Source of the DNA: Brachynemurus nebulosus
Lineage: Eukaryota; Arthropoda; Insecta; Neuroptera; Myrmeleontidae
Assembly (NCBI GenBank): GCA_035578155.1
Contig: JAPWDM010000067.1
Location: 124,001 to 188,000 of the forward strand
DNA: 64,000 bases
Direction: 5' to 3'
The notes beneath the pieces were generated by a model. It had not been told where the DNA came from, made no database searches, and saw only the letters and a list, made by a program, of their open reading frames with translations. This document shows positions 1 through 10,338 of this stretch, in pieces. Each line of letters begins with the position of its first letter. Positions within the stretch are counted from its first letter, which is position 1. The translations under genes and the position numbers were made by a program.

Positions 1-362
1 TTTATACATTTCAAAACTACTTTAATTTTTTACTCGCGTTAGTTTTTGAGTTATGTCCAAAAATGTTCGAAAAAAATACTGACTGATTAGTACTGGCGTT
101 CGTATCACTGCCCGCAAAAGTTATAAAACCGTAATTTAATTACATACGTAAAACCAAAACGAAAATGTGATAAATTGACCAAAATATGAAATAAATTCTT
201 TTTTGTTCAAAACCAATATCTACTTCATTTTAGGTGGTTTAAAAATTGTTACGTACTTGAGTATTCAAAAAAAAAACGTTTATTACAAAATTATACACCA
301 CAAATCCAATTTGACGTAGTGGTCGGTGCAAATTTAAGGGGAAGTACGTAGAATCGGAAGAT
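1..362. other. AT-rich flank, nothing recognised
   Basis: No open frame, RNA gene or repeat structure that I recognise. It ends at the left terminus of the hAT-like element that starts at 363. Confidence 0.5.
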
Positions 363-1391
363 CAGGGGCGTCGGTAAACTTTTGTTTTGGGGGGTTGGTA
401 AATATTATTTATCTGAATTTATTTAAAACAATATTATCTTAAGAGACAATTTACACTTAAAATTCGGTTGTGTAGACAAAGGAAATCGAATGTTATACTA
501 ATGAATATGAGTGACAACTTTTAGAAAACTGTCCAAAAATCAACTTCACTATCGCATTCATCAGCGTAAAAGACGCCAAATAGCGGAAGCTGACAAAAAT
601 TCTAGAATATTCTACTCGTGAATTAGCAAAGATACCAAAAAACAAACTTCACTATTGAATTGCGCACTAAAAATTAGAATAAGCAGCGCATTTTTACAAA
701 AATTCTAGAATGTTCTATTCCTCAACTAACAAAGATCTCGAAAAATCGATTGCACCATTTAATTGGTCATCGAATAAAAGACGGAATAGCACATTTTCAT
801 AAATGTTCTAGAATATTCTATTCGTCAGATAGCAAAAATTGTTTGTCAAAATCAGACATTTGGTTTACATTAGTTTAATTTCGGTTGGACAATTAAGTGG
901 TGCAGTAGATTTTCCAATATCTTTGTTAGTTGACAAATAGAATATTCTAGAACATTTCTCAAAATATGTTATGTGGTCTCCTTTTTGGTACTCAATTCAA
1001 TGGCGACGTTTGTTTTTGAATATCTTTGCTAGTTGACGAATAGAATATTCCAGAACATTTGTCAAACTGTGTAATTTGATCTCTTTTTCAATGGACAATT
1101 AAATAGTACAATTGATTTTTTAATATCTTTGCTAGTTGACAAATAGAACATTCTAGAATTTTTGTCAAACTACACTGTTTAATCTCATTTTTAATGACCA
1201 ATTCAACGGTGAAGTTTGTTTTTTGATATCTCTGCTAGTTGATGACTAGAATATTCTAGAATTTTACGTTACTAATTTTACATTTGCATTTTGCATATTA
1301 CGTATACAGAATATGTGCATATATATCTTCAGTGAAATTTTAAAATTTTTAAAGGCTACGAGACCCTCAGACAATATTACCTACGGCCCTG
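363..1391. mobile_element. hAT-like non-autonomous element (MITE) carrying a heat-shock-element array
   Basis: The ends are imperfect terminal inverted repeats: left CAGGGGCGTCGGTAA and, read from the right end inward, CAGGGCCGTAGGTAA (13 of 15 identical). Starting with CAG is typical of hAT elements. I see no matching 8-bp target duplication (left cggaagat, right actcgggc), so the flanks may have diverged or the ends may come from different copies. There is no transposase frame inside. The interior is two oppositely oriented arrays of about 103-bp units (see 600-1261). Confidence 0.6.
600..1261. repeat. Two inverted arrays of a 103-bp unit, each unit with a perfect heat-shock element
   Basis: Seven three-pentamer sites fit the heat-shock factor consensus nTTCnnGAAnnTTCn or its GAA/TTC/GAA permutation. 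Their first triplets are at 600, 703, 806, 940, 1043, 1146 and 1249. Spacing is exactly 103 bp within each array (three units on the left, four on the right), with 134 bp at the centre where orientation flips. Left-arm units read like TTCTAGAATATTCTA followed by a tract such as CTAGCAAAGAT-like sequence; right-arm units are the reverse complement. Heat-shock factor binding is inferred from motif only. Confidence 0.8.
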
Positions 1392-1522
1392 ACTCGGGCT
1401 TGGTACATAAATTTTCACCAACACAGACAAACAGCAACATATCTGTGAGAGGGGAACCCCACTAAATCGCTGACGTCACTACGTAAAATCGGAGTACGTA
1501 CCATCGGATGGCCACTGTAATA
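1392..1522. other. Short spacer between two elements
   Basis: Nothing recognised. It runs from the right end of the hAT-like element to the left end of the Harbinger-like element. Confidence 0.4.
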
Positions 1523-2614
1523 GGTTTGTTCGTGCAACCAATTTCAAACTAATTAGTGATTTTTCAAACTATGACTACTGCGCATGTTCAACAACAAACT
1601 AGTTTCAAATTATTTTGACGCTCGAACGGTGAATTCGAGATTTAGGTTTAATTAAGAACCACCAGATGTCACTCTAATCGTGTCCGGCATGGTCTGGACT
1701 CACGGGCCTCATGGATGTCATACATATTTTATAGTGGTTATAGACTAATAAGGTTATAAAAGATTGACATTTTACGTAACTTAACAATTATGCTTTTGGT
1801 TATTAACATATTTGCAAAATATCCAAAGAAATATTAAAACATTTAATTGCATTTAATTTTCCATTCCAATAAGCACATTTAATTTTCCATTTCCACCCAA
1901 CTAATGTTTTAAATATTCACTAAGCTGAAAATGTTCTGCTAGACTTTCAGCTACACGTCTATTTATTTTGAAATCCTCAATAAATTCTTTATTATTATAT
2001 AATTGAATAGTACTTTCAAAGTAATTTTCATTTTTCGATCGAATTCTATTAATTTCAAAATCAAATAAATCATCATCGCTCGAATTAGACAAGTCATTGG
2101 AACTAAACGTACTGGAGCTGGATGATCTTTCATTCATTTTGTACAATAAGAGAAAGAAAAGCTAATGAAAAAATATTATGGTGAATTAATTTTTTCTCTC
2201 TAAACGATAAAATATATATAAAAGGGCATATTAAAACTGTATTTAAATATGAATATTTCTTTTTAAAATTTATTTATCTGTACCTAGTAAAAAAATATTT
2301 CAAAAAAATTTCACAAGAAAAAATAACTGAAATAAAAGTTCCCTAACAATACATCTAACTTAACAGACAATAAAACATTTAAATTTTAAACAGTAATATA
2401 TTTGAGATCTACTGCGCCAGTACAATCCGACAAATTTGTTAAAAGTTTGTGAATTTTTCTTGCTGTCGTGTATTAGTTCGAAATTTAATTTTTAAGCTGC
2501 TAGAACATTAGATTTGCAATCAAATCACAAATTTAGTTTTGCTCGAACGCTCATTTAACAAATACGCATGCTCCGTACAGTTTTGTACTTTCAAAACTGT
2601 TGCACGAACAAAGC
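1523..2614 (-). mobile_element. PIF/Harbinger-like DNA transposon, defective
   Basis: The ends form an inverted repeat: left GGTTTGTTCGTGCAAC and right GTTGCACGAACAAAGC. Both sides are flanked by TAATA (1518-1522 and 2615-2619), a repeat that contains the 3-bp T-W-A type target duplication usual for PIF/Harbinger. The 1.1-kb interior holds only a short minus-strand frame that resembles the start of a HARBI1-type transposase, so most of the coding region is missing. Superfamily assignment rests on the end structure plus this frame. Confidence 0.65.
1901..2137 (-). pseudogene. Truncated HARBI1-like transposase N-terminus
   Basis: A 78-residue minus-strand frame starting at ATG 2135-2137. A Ser/Asp-rich head (SSSSSTFSS, SDDDLFDFE) is followed by NNKEFIEDFKINRRVAESL and a tail FQLSEYLKH. 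The segment F-x-E-D-F-x-I-N-R is typical of the region before the DDE domain in Harbinger-derived nucleases. The catalytic DDE domain is absent: the frame stops after the tail and no continuation is visible within the element. It is therefore either the first piece of a deleted transposase or a passenger frame. The recognition is from memory of the family and is moderate. Confidence 0.45.
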
Positions 2615-2738
2615 TAATATAGTACACAACATGTTATTAGTACATTACATGCTAATATATATTTATTATTTAGGTATTGAATCTATTAGTATTGTTTTAA
2701 TTAAAATTCACAAAGTGTCTGAAAAATTATCAAAACTG

Positions 2739-2807
2739 GATCGGCTGGGACTCGAACCCGGATCTCTTGGTTGCTAGCCAATCGCCTTACCAATTAGGCC
2801 ACCGACC
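2739..2807 (-). tRNA. tRNA-like sequence, anticodon loop reads AGC (Ala-type); probably SINE-derived
   Basis: On the minus strand a 69-nt cloverleaf can be drawn: acceptor GGTCGGT with GCCGATC (two G-U pairs), a weak D arm around CCTAATTGGTAAGG, anticodon arm TTGG-CTAGCAA-CCAA, and a T arm with GGTTCGAGTCC. The anticodon at 2773-2775 reads AGC. The body is unlike a canonical insect tRNA-Ala. A diverged relative with the same downstream tail lies at 47901-47966, so I favour a dispersed tRNA-derived repeat over a functional tRNA gene. Confidence 0.5.
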
Positions 2808-2898
2808 GTTCGTTCGAGTGCCACTCCAATTTTGATAATCAATCAAACACATCCTTTCTTTAATGTGAGACGCAGTTACATTTTTAATTTCAAATGTT

Positions 2899-3016
2899 AT
2901 CGAGTGCCTGTGAAACATTATTAATGTATGGCGGACTTTTTGTCCGTATTTATACATACACCAATATTTATGTGTTCACTTAATGTCTAGCTTTAGCTGA
3001 TACTAGAACACTCGAT
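2899..3016. repeat. 118-bp module bounded by ATCGAGTG...CACTCGAT, copy 1
   Basis: The module begins ATCGAGTGCCTGTGAAACAT and ends CACTCGAT, so the ends form an 8-bp inverted repeat. It is clearly homologous, in reverse orientation, to 48038-48151, and more distantly to 41989-42080. Copies 1 and 2 both lie beside a tRNA-like unit. Confidence 0.7.
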
Positions 3017-3175
3017 TTACTTTGCTTTGATAAAACTACTTGTTAGTCGAATTTTCTCCGAAAAATTAGACTTATCCAGTCTATACGATAAGAGCTGCGA
3101 GAGGCGAGACCGATAGCGCGAGGGGCGCTATCCGTTTTCGGACCCGTAGAACACGATTATGTAAAAAAAAAGATG

Positions 3176-3180
<5 letters not shown>

Positions 3181-3247
<67 letters not shown>
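3181..3247. repeat. (TA)n microsatellite
   Basis: Uninterrupted TA dinucleotide run of about 67 bp. Frames reading IYIYIY through it are artefacts. Confidence 0.95.
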
Positions 3248-3250
<3 letters not shown>

Positions 3251-3269
3251 CCCGCAACCTTTTAATATG

Positions 3270-4150
3270 TGTAGGGCCCCCCTATGGAAGTTAAGAGATG
3301 AAATTTGGTAAGTGGGGCTTATTCCGATGCACAACAATACTATCAAAGTGGGGTCAAATTTTGGGCAAATTTTTTTTCGGACCCGACCTTTAAGGGGGTG
3401 GTGGGGGGCGGAAAAGCAATAAAACTTTTCCAAACCGGTTTTAAATAATGTTTCGGTCAATTATCTACAACATATCCAAAATTCAGCTTCCTAGGATGAT
3501 ATGGTGGGAGTAGAGGGGGGAAAAACGATTTTCGCTGGATCTAACAGGCCCCCAGCCCCCCAGAATTAACGTAGAGGGTTGAAATTTGGTGTGTTGATAA
3601 AGTTCGTACCTAGGTTGTGCTTTTTGGAGGTTTTAATATTTTACCCCCACCCCCCTCATTTTTAAGCTACAATTTCATGCATTTTCGACGTTTTCGAAGT
3701 TTGTACCACTCGCACAGGTCACCCGAATAAACCTAAAGGGCTGAAATTTTGTATTCGGATTGAGTTAGTATCAAGGGGGTGCCTTTTGGGGGTCTCGACT
3801 TTTAACCCCTACCCCCACCATTTTTATACCCAAAAGAACATGATTTTTCTTGTTTTTTAACAGTTTCGTTCGGGTCAAAATCTCCCCAAATAAACCTAGA
3901 GGGCTGAAATTTGGTGTACAGGTTAAGCTAATAGCCAGACACTGTTTTTTGGAGGTTTCAACTTTTAACCCTTACCCCCACGATTTTTAAACCAATATTT
4001 CCTTAATTTTTTTGCTTGTTTTCTAACACGTCTAGAGACTCCATAAGGAAACCTAGAGGGCTGAAATTTTGTACGTGTATTCAGTTAGTATCCAGCTAGT
4101 ACCTTGTAGGGAGTCCGCATCACTTTTCCCCCCACTTCTCCCATTTTTAC
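3270..4150. repeat. Degenerate tandem repeat, period about 160 bp
   Basis: Units share a core such as ACCTAGAGGGCTGAAATTT followed by a tract ending in a C-rich run (TTTAACCCCTACCCCCACC type). Cores occur near 3276 (weak), 3568, 3729, 3891 and 4050, about 160 bp apart. The C-rich patches make this locally GC-richer than its surroundings. No coding frame. Confidence 0.75.
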
Positions 4151-4440
4151 ATCGGAATTGAATGCTATTGTTAAATGTGTTTTAAAAGCATTATGTTTAT
4201 TCTAAATACAAGTAGGCGAATAGTAGTTTTAAAAAATTTAAAAAAAAGTGAACTTACTTTTATGACAAATGAAATACATACATATTAAGTAATTTAAAAA
4301 TGTTATTAAAGTCACTGTTAGCGAATTTCGAAAACTCGAAATTCAGCTATTACAGTAGGTGTCATGACGCAATCTGAGTCCGGGACTATGGCAGAAATCT
4401 GTTTTGAGGTCCCTAGAATACGAAAATGATATTCACTAAA

Positions 4441-4443
<3 letters not shown>

Positions 4444-4478
<35 letters not shown>
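4444..4478. repeat. (TA)n microsatellite inside TA-family copy 1
   Basis: Short TA run just inside the conserved right-end block. The same arrangement is seen at 33794-33850, 41404-41492 and 60415-60465. Confidence 0.9.
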
Positions 4479-4482
<4 letters not shown>

Positions 4483-5329
4483 GTGTTCCCACGATAACTC
4501 TCGAACGAAACGTCTAACGCTTATGAAATTTTGTGTGCGGACTGGATTCTGAATTGGCTTGGCTAAGTTCGTTAGCCAGACACGTCGGATGCCCAGAAGT
4601 AGATTTTCTGGCCATTTTTTATCATTCGATCCTATCATAAGGCAGTTCAATTTTTACATTTTTACAAAGGAAAAAAAAAATTATGAAGAAAATATTCTTA
4701 TAATTTTCTTTCTATTTTAAGTATTTTTCGAGAAAATGTAAATTTTCACTTTTATTCTTTCTTTGTTAGTCTAATAAGTAATTTATATTTATATCTCAGT
4801 TCTTTATAAAGTATAAAAATATTTCACTTTTTTATTAAAGAATTTTGTGAGAACAAGTGAAAACTATTCACATATATGTGATATAACACACATACATGTA
4901 TAGAGTTTTGTTTCTCATTTATTTCATTATAATTAGCATGGTTCTATCCCATGTTAAAAAATGTAAATTAAACAGATTTTCTAAGCTAATGTAATGAAGA
5001 ATTTTTTTTTTTTTTATTGAATTTTTAAGTAAACAAGAAATTGAAGATTATGTTATGATATAAATATTATTAAATATGAAACAAAAGAAAATATGTACAA
5101 TGTACATATGTATGTACGGAAAAATATTTTGAATCGATTTTGAAAATTTTTCCACTAATAATTAATAATGTTAAAAAATTAAACCATTTCAAATGGATTT
5201 AAGGTATTTTATGTGAGGTCAAGGTTTTCGGGACCTAAAAAGGCCAGAAATTAATTAACCAATCGATTTTAAAAATTGTTTCACAGTTAGTAAGTTAAAG
5301 TATTTGAATTAATTAATTAAATGATGTCC

Positions 5330-6620
5330 GCAAGAAGCTTACGGACTGCCATAAGTTATATGAGATCCTTAGAACCCTTTTCTTACTGTTAGAGTACTAG
5401 ACTTGTATGAGTTTCGCCAGGATTTACTGATCCCATAATTGTAAAAAATAAACTAAACGACCAATTTTAAAAATTTCTTCACTGTTACAGAGCTAAACTA
5501 TTTTAGATAGATTTAGAATACATTATCTAAGGTCCGCCAGGGTCCACAAGACCCAAAAGTGTCAAAAATAAACTAACTGACCGATTTTGAAAATTTTTTC
5601 ACTGTTACAGAGCTAAACTATTTTAGATAAATATCGATTACGTTATGTAAGGTCCGCCTCGGTCCATAGGACCCAAAAGTGTCAAAAATAAACTGCCTGA
5701 TCGATTTTGAAAATTTTTTCACTGTTACAGAGCTAAACTGTTTTAGATAAATATAGATTCCGTTATGTAAGGTCTGCCAGGGTCCATAGGATCCAGAAGT
5801 GTCAAAAATAAACTAACTGACCGATTTTGAAAATTTTTTCACTGTTACAGAGCTAAACTATTTTAGATAAATATAAATTACGTTATGTAAGGTCCACCAA
5901 GGTCCATAGAACCCAAAAGTGTCAAAAATAAACTAACTGACCGATTTTGAAAATTTTTTCACTGTTACAGAGCTAAACTATTTTAGATAAATATAGATTA
6001 CGTTATGTAAGGTCTGCCAGGGTCCATGGGATCCAAAAGTGTCAAAAATAAACTAACCGACCGATTTTGAAAATTTTTTCACTGTTACAGAGCTAAACTA
6101 TTTTAGATAAATATAGATTACGTTATGTAAGGTCTGCCAGGGTCCATGGGATCCAAAAGTGTCAAAAATAAACTAACCGATCGATTTTGAAAATTTTCTC
6201 ACTGTTGGGGAACTAACTATTTTAGATAGACATACATTACATTATTTAGGGTCCGCCAGGGTCCATGGGACCCAAAAGTGGTAAAAATAAACTAACCGAC
6301 CGATTTTGAAAATTTTTTCACTCTTACAGAGCTAAACTATTTTAGATAAATATAGATTACGTTATGTAAAGTCTGCCAGGGTCCATCGGATCCAAAAGCG
6401 TCAAAAATAAACTAGCCGACCGATTTTGAAAATTTTTTCACTGTTGGGGAGCTAAGCTATTTTAGATACATATAGATTACGTTATGTAAGGTCTGAAGTG
6501 TCAGTAGGACATAAAAGTGTCAAAAATAAAATAACTGACCGATTTTGAAACCTTTTTACTATTACCGAGGTAAACTATTTTAGATAGGTACAAGTTGTGT
6601 TATCTGCGGATGCAAATGCG
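5330..6620. repeat. Satellite-like array, about ten units of 120 bp
   Basis: The unit contains ACTGTTACAGAGCTAAACTA, TTTTAGATAAATATAGATTA, a GGTCCGCCAGGGTCCATG-type block, AAAAGTGTCAAAAATAAACT and CGATTTTGAAAATTTTTTCA. The block beginning GATTTTGAAAATTTT recurs about every 120 bp, near 5461, 5581, 5701, 5821, 5941, 6061, 6181, 6300, 6420 and 6540. Central units are nearly identical and the edges degenerate, as expected of unequal exchange. It is internal to a TA-family element. Related single units lie reversed at 56770-57190. Confidence 0.9.
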
Positions 6621-6644
6621 GCGTAGAATGCTACACAACGGGTT

Positions 6645-6648
<4 letters not shown>

Positions 6649-6714
<66 letters not shown>
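6649..6714. repeat. (TA)n microsatellite
   Basis: A 66-bp TA run that interrupts the decayed end of the 120-bp array. Confidence 0.95.
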
Positions 6715-6716
<2 letters not shown>

Positions 6717-7185
6717 CATAAAGTACGCCTAGAATATACGGTCGAGCTGATTTTTTAATGAGGTCCACCGGGATCTTGCAGATCCGAAAACGCTAGTAAT
6801 AAGCTATCGAACCGATGCTAAAAAATTTCTCACTGCTAGAGAACTAAATTATTTTAGATGGATACAACTATGCTGCACAAAATTCGTTCGGGTTCTTGGG
6901 TCCCCAAAAATACCAAAACTAATTACCCAACCGATTTTAAAAATTCTTTTACTCTTAGAAAGCTAAACTATTTTAAATAGGTACAGGTCTTAGATGAGAT
7001 CCGCCAGTCCCCAAGATTTGGAAATTCGCTATGTTATGCAGATGCTGCGACAGGGGTATTTATTTATAAATTAGGAATTTTGGATTTTTAGTATTTATAA
7101 AATAGAAATTTTGGATTTTTTTGGAAAGAAAAAATATCTTTATAAAGGCCTTCCAGTTTACTATTTAAGGTCCTTTTTTAATTTT

Positions 7186-7487
7186 TTAAATTAAAACATA
7201 AAGGCAATTAGCGGATAAACATGGGCAGGAATGTCCTCGTACGAATTGTGTTGGCTTTTTTTCTGCTACCTGTTTTCGGCACAAAATTGAAATTTACTGA
7301 GATACAGCCCTTAAATACTTAAAACCTTTTTTTAAAGCTTCGATCAGCCGAACACTCATCACCAGTTTTGAAACCAACAAAATGACAATTCGGTTGTAGA
7401 CTTTCAATCACATTTCGCTTGTAGACATTCAATACCGAAGATGAAGGGGAAAATTCGACTACCGTGATGGGGCCCCGCTGCTCACGG
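7186..7487 (+). repeat. Left arm of a widely separated inverted repeat around Cdc7 exon 1
   Basis: This 300-bp stretch, from AAAGGCAATTAGCGGATAAA to GGGGCCCCGCTGCTCACGGC, is the reverse complement (with scattered differences) of about 12476-12785. The two arms bracket 5.0 kb that contains Cdc7 exon 1. They may be two opposite insertions of one family or the long TIRs of one element. Confidence 0.75.
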
Positions 7488-7861
7488 CGTTTTTTATTTA
7501 CACGCTGTTTTATTTATTATTATTATTGTTATTGTATTTTCTTTTTTCATAAGTTGTCTCCTAGCTCGTCACTGCTGCTGAAAATTTGGGCCTCTGTTAT
7601 CAAATATTTTTCGTCTTCATCTTCATTCTTGCTATCGATATAAACTTTTGATGTATTTTTACATGATTTAACATTACAGAATCTACACACAATGGAGCAT
7701 TCCAGTCCATCTTTCGTATAATCAGACGTTTCTTTAAAAGATTTCTTAAAAGGAAACTTTGCTATATTTCATCAAATTCGCCTTTCGTACTCGAGGCCAA
7801 ACACTAGAATTTTTCGTTAATATTTTTGTCTGTTGAAATTTTTTGATTAAATTGTTTTTAT

Positions 7862-8180
7862 CTTTTGATTCTACTGCCCCAGGAGGATTATACTTTTGGG
7901 TTTAGCTCTTACCTAATTATGGTCTAATATCTAATTAATCGCAAGCTAGCTCGTAGAATATTACAATTTTTCTAGAAACATTTGACAAATTAAATATTCC
8001 ACCATAATTATTATTATGTACCTTTTGATTCTACTGCCCCAGGAGGATTATACTTTTGGGTTTAGCTCTTACCTAATTATGGTCTAATATCTAATTAATC
8101 GAAAGCTAGCTTGTAGAATATTACAATTTTTCTAGAAACATTTGACAAATTAAATATTCCACCATAATTATTATGCATTT
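7862..8180 (+). repeat. 160-bp tandem duplication upstream of Cdc7 exon 1
   Basis: Two almost identical copies start with CTTTTGATTCTACTGCCCCA at 7862 and 8022. Each runs through TTTCTAGAAACATTTGACAA to CCACCATAATTATTA. Only a few single-base differences are seen (for example CGCAAGCTAGCTC and CGAAAGCTAGCTT), so it is recent. It ends about 130 bp before the exon and may lie in a 5' intron or in the promoter. Confidence 0.85.
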
Positions 8181-8327
8181 TCAAAAAGGTTAATACATAT
8201 TATTTGCAATAAATTAAAAAATATTTTAATGAAAGTCATTTGCAGGTGTGTCAAGTTTTTAAGGTAATTAAACCACTAAGGCGCTAACATGTTTTATTTT
8301 TTATATTACAGTTATTCAGCAAGAATT

Positions 8328-8521
8328 ATGGAAGAAATACCTCTATTAGAAGAAAATTTTACATTCCATGGTAAAATTGGCGAGGGTACATTTAGTTCCG
8401 TTTTTTTGGCATCTTTAAATGATCGTCAAGATAAAAAAAAGCTATTTGCAATTAAAAGCCTTATTCCAACTTGTCATCCAAGTAGAATTGAACGTGAGTT
8501 AAGGTGCTTAAAAGATATTGG
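8328..8521 (+). CDS. Cdc7: Cdc7 exon 1: kinase N-lobe with glycine loop and ATP lysine
   Basis: The frame opens at ATG 8328 (MEEIPLLEENF) and includes the P-loop GKIGEGTFSSVFLAS and the beta-3 lysine in FAIKSLIPTCHPSRIERELR. The order IGEGTFSSV-x-LA ... LIPT-x-HP-x-RI-x-x-EL-x-CL is diagnostic of Cdc7. The exon ends ATT GG at 8521 before a GTATGT donor (phase 2). A good acceptor (TATATTACAG, ending 8311) lies 16 bp upstream of the ATG and the frame stays open back to it. The transcript therefore has at least one upstream exon, untranslated or coding a longer N-terminus. I chose 8328 because it is the first ATG in the exon; vertebrate Cdc7 has a longer N-terminal tail. Confidence 0.88.
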
Positions 8522-8784
8522 GTATGTATCACAAAACTTAAACTTATGCCGAATTTATACGTGTTTAGTAGCTAAAGAAAGTTACTAAGTAAGTAGCTAA
8601 ACTAAATAGTTCTTTTTGTTTAATGGGGTCCACACACAATTAAGTAAATTGCTTTACTGTTAGTCGAAGTAGTAGTACATGACCTAGTAAAACTAAATTA
8701 AAAAAGGCGAGTAAATCCGTTGTGCACTATATAAATGTATCAGATATATTAATAAGCGTTTTAAACAGAAAAAGAATGTGACAT
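8522..8784 (+). other. Start of Cdc7 intron 1
   Basis: GTATGT donor followed by ordinary AT-rich intron sequence up to the hAT at 8785. Nothing else seen. Confidence 0.7.
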
Positions 8785-10271
8785 CAGGGCCGCGCCAAGC
8801 GGGGGTGTTAGGGGTGTCTAGTACCCCGGCGGCAGGCTTTGGGGGCGGCAAATAAAATATAAAATTATTACTATTTTTATGTGGTAATTTTGATGACACT
8901 AAATCTTACCCGCATTTTGCTTAAATACTTGTCTATTATGATTGTTGTGACCCGTCGGTAATCCGATTATTCCGATTGTCGACCAGCGACAACAATCATT
9001 TGCGCGGTTATCGGCGAGATCAAACGGGATCGGGATCGAACATGTTCTTGCACGCTTTAATTTTATAAAAACCGTCGTTGAATTCTACACATAAAACAGT
9101 TATCAATCTTTAAAATTGTTTAGTTTTCGTTGCGTTACGTTGTATATAGTACGTGACGATTAGTAAACAAAACAAACTAAAAATTGATGACTGATGATCT
9201 TTCAGTAAAATATTATTCTTTTAAATAAGACTTAGTAAACACTGTATTGAACAGTCGAAATATAATAAAAGAGTTTAAGATTTCAATTGTTTGGTTTTAA
9301 AACCAACATTTATATTTTATCTTCTTTTTCCTATTTGGTTGATATCTTAAACCTAATTTATTATTTCTGTTTTTTGTTATTATAAATTTTGTTTTCAATA
9401 TTTGCTTATCCACATCTGCAAGCAATTTAGTTTAAAATATACATGTTCTTTCGATATTGCTTATTCCACTTAGGATAAGATAAGATTTATGGATGTTCTT
9501 TAAATTGGAGCACTCCATACTCTTTTCTTGGAAAAGTTACATTATTTCGTTCCTCAGAAATTTAAGTAAAAAACATCCCCTTTTGGGCTATGCGGAACGA
9601 ATCTGATATAAATGCGTTAGATTTATGTGATGAAATAGAAACTCTTTTAACATATATTAATCCCGACATGAATGCATTAACAGTTTTAGATTATATATTT
9701 TCTAATGATCTTACTACAATGTTTCCGAATATGACAATTGCATTAAGAATATTTTTGACAATACCTGTGACAGTGGCGTGGCATCTGGTGAGAGAAGTTT
9801 TTCGAAACTTAATTTAATAAAAAATTATTTAAGATCTAGTATGTCACAGGAAAGAATATCGTATTTAAGTTTAATTAGCATAGACAACAAAATTGCTGCA
9901 GATATTGACATGTCAGATTTAATAAATGAATTTGCAATAAAAAAGACAAGGAAAGTGAATTTTATATAAAATTTTAAAATTGTTACTATTCGTTTTTGTT
10001 TTGTGTAAAATTATTTATTTTTATTTACTTGTTCTTGAAATTTATGCGAACTAAATTGTTAAAAAAAGTTTAAGTGTTTTATTCCATTTATAATCCTAAA
10101 TATTTTATAATATTTTATGCATTTCATTAAAGTAAGTATATATAGTAAGTAAACTGGTAGCCAGGAGGCATATATTTTATTATCAAAAATGTATTACAAA
10201 TAAGTTTGGCGTTTTAGGGGCGGCAATTTTTGTCTTGCACCCCAGCGCAAATGTCCCTTGGCGCGGCCCTG
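8785..10271 (+). mobile_element. hAT transposon, internally deleted, perfect 8-bp target duplication
   Basis: Terminal inverted repeats CAGGGCCGCGCCAAG (left) and CTTGGCGCGGCCCTG (right; one base differs inside the arm). The element is flanked by TGTGACAT at 8777-8784 and 10272-10279, an exact 8-bp duplication as hAT elements make. At 1487 bp it is too short for a complete transposase, and it keeps only the C-terminal dimerisation region (9590-9969). GGGGCGGCAA-type subterminal repeats occur near both ends. Confidence 0.93.
9590..9969 (+). pseudogene. Remnant of hAT transposase C-terminal dimerisation domain
   Basis: Two overlapping frames together carry a hATC domain: the first includes MTIALRIFLTIPVTVA and the second begins in the overlap (9778-9817) with SGERSFSKLNLIKNYLRSS and continues MSQERISYLSLISIDNKIA. 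The core L-x-IPVTVASxERSFSKL is the hallmark of the TTF/ZMYM-like hAT group. The shift between the frames at about 9778 is a single frameshift that breaks the gene. The BED finger and the RNase-H-like core are missing, so this copy cannot make an active transposase. Confidence 0.85.
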
Positions 10272-10338
10272 TGTGACATTTATGTTTGAGCTGACTTGTT
10301 GGTTCAATTTGTTAAGGGGTTACATGGGTTCTTTTAGC

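Larger units (their letters stand above)
4318..7063 (-). mobile_element. TA-family element, near-complete copy 1 (minus orientation)
   Basis: I define a dispersed family by its ends. The left end is TACCCCTGTCGCAGCATCTG followed by CATAACATAGCGAATTTC; the right end has a conserved block (TTTTAGTGAATATCATTTTC, then CTAGGGACCTCAAAAC) and finishes GAAATTCGCTAA. TAGCGAATTTC and GAAATTCGCTA are inverted repeats near the two termini. This copy lies reversed: right end at 4318-4440, (TA)n at 4444-4478, a 120-bp tandem array, a second (TA)n at 6649-6714, left end at about 7024-7063. It shares several hundred bp with 56709-57190. No transposase is visible. Confidence 0.75.

Noticed and set aside
2568..2777. 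Plus-strand frame ending LGLEPGSLGC
   Set aside because: Its 3' part is antisense of the tRNA-like unit; the rest has no coding character.
3128..3460. Minus-strand frame with long IYIYIY run
   Set aside because: Produced by the (TA)n microsatellite; flanks are non-coding repeat. The same holds for frames at 4318-4650, 26295-26658, 41217-41537 and 60343-60591.
5330..6620. CRISPR-like array (regular 120-bp repeats)
   Set aside because: Contiguous head-to-tail units without unique spacers, inside a eukaryotic transposon; an ordinary satellite.
9590..9969. Host zinc-finger gene with hAT dimerisation domain
   Set aside because: The two pieces are in different frames and lie within precise hAT ends and an 8-bp duplication, so this is a dead transposase.
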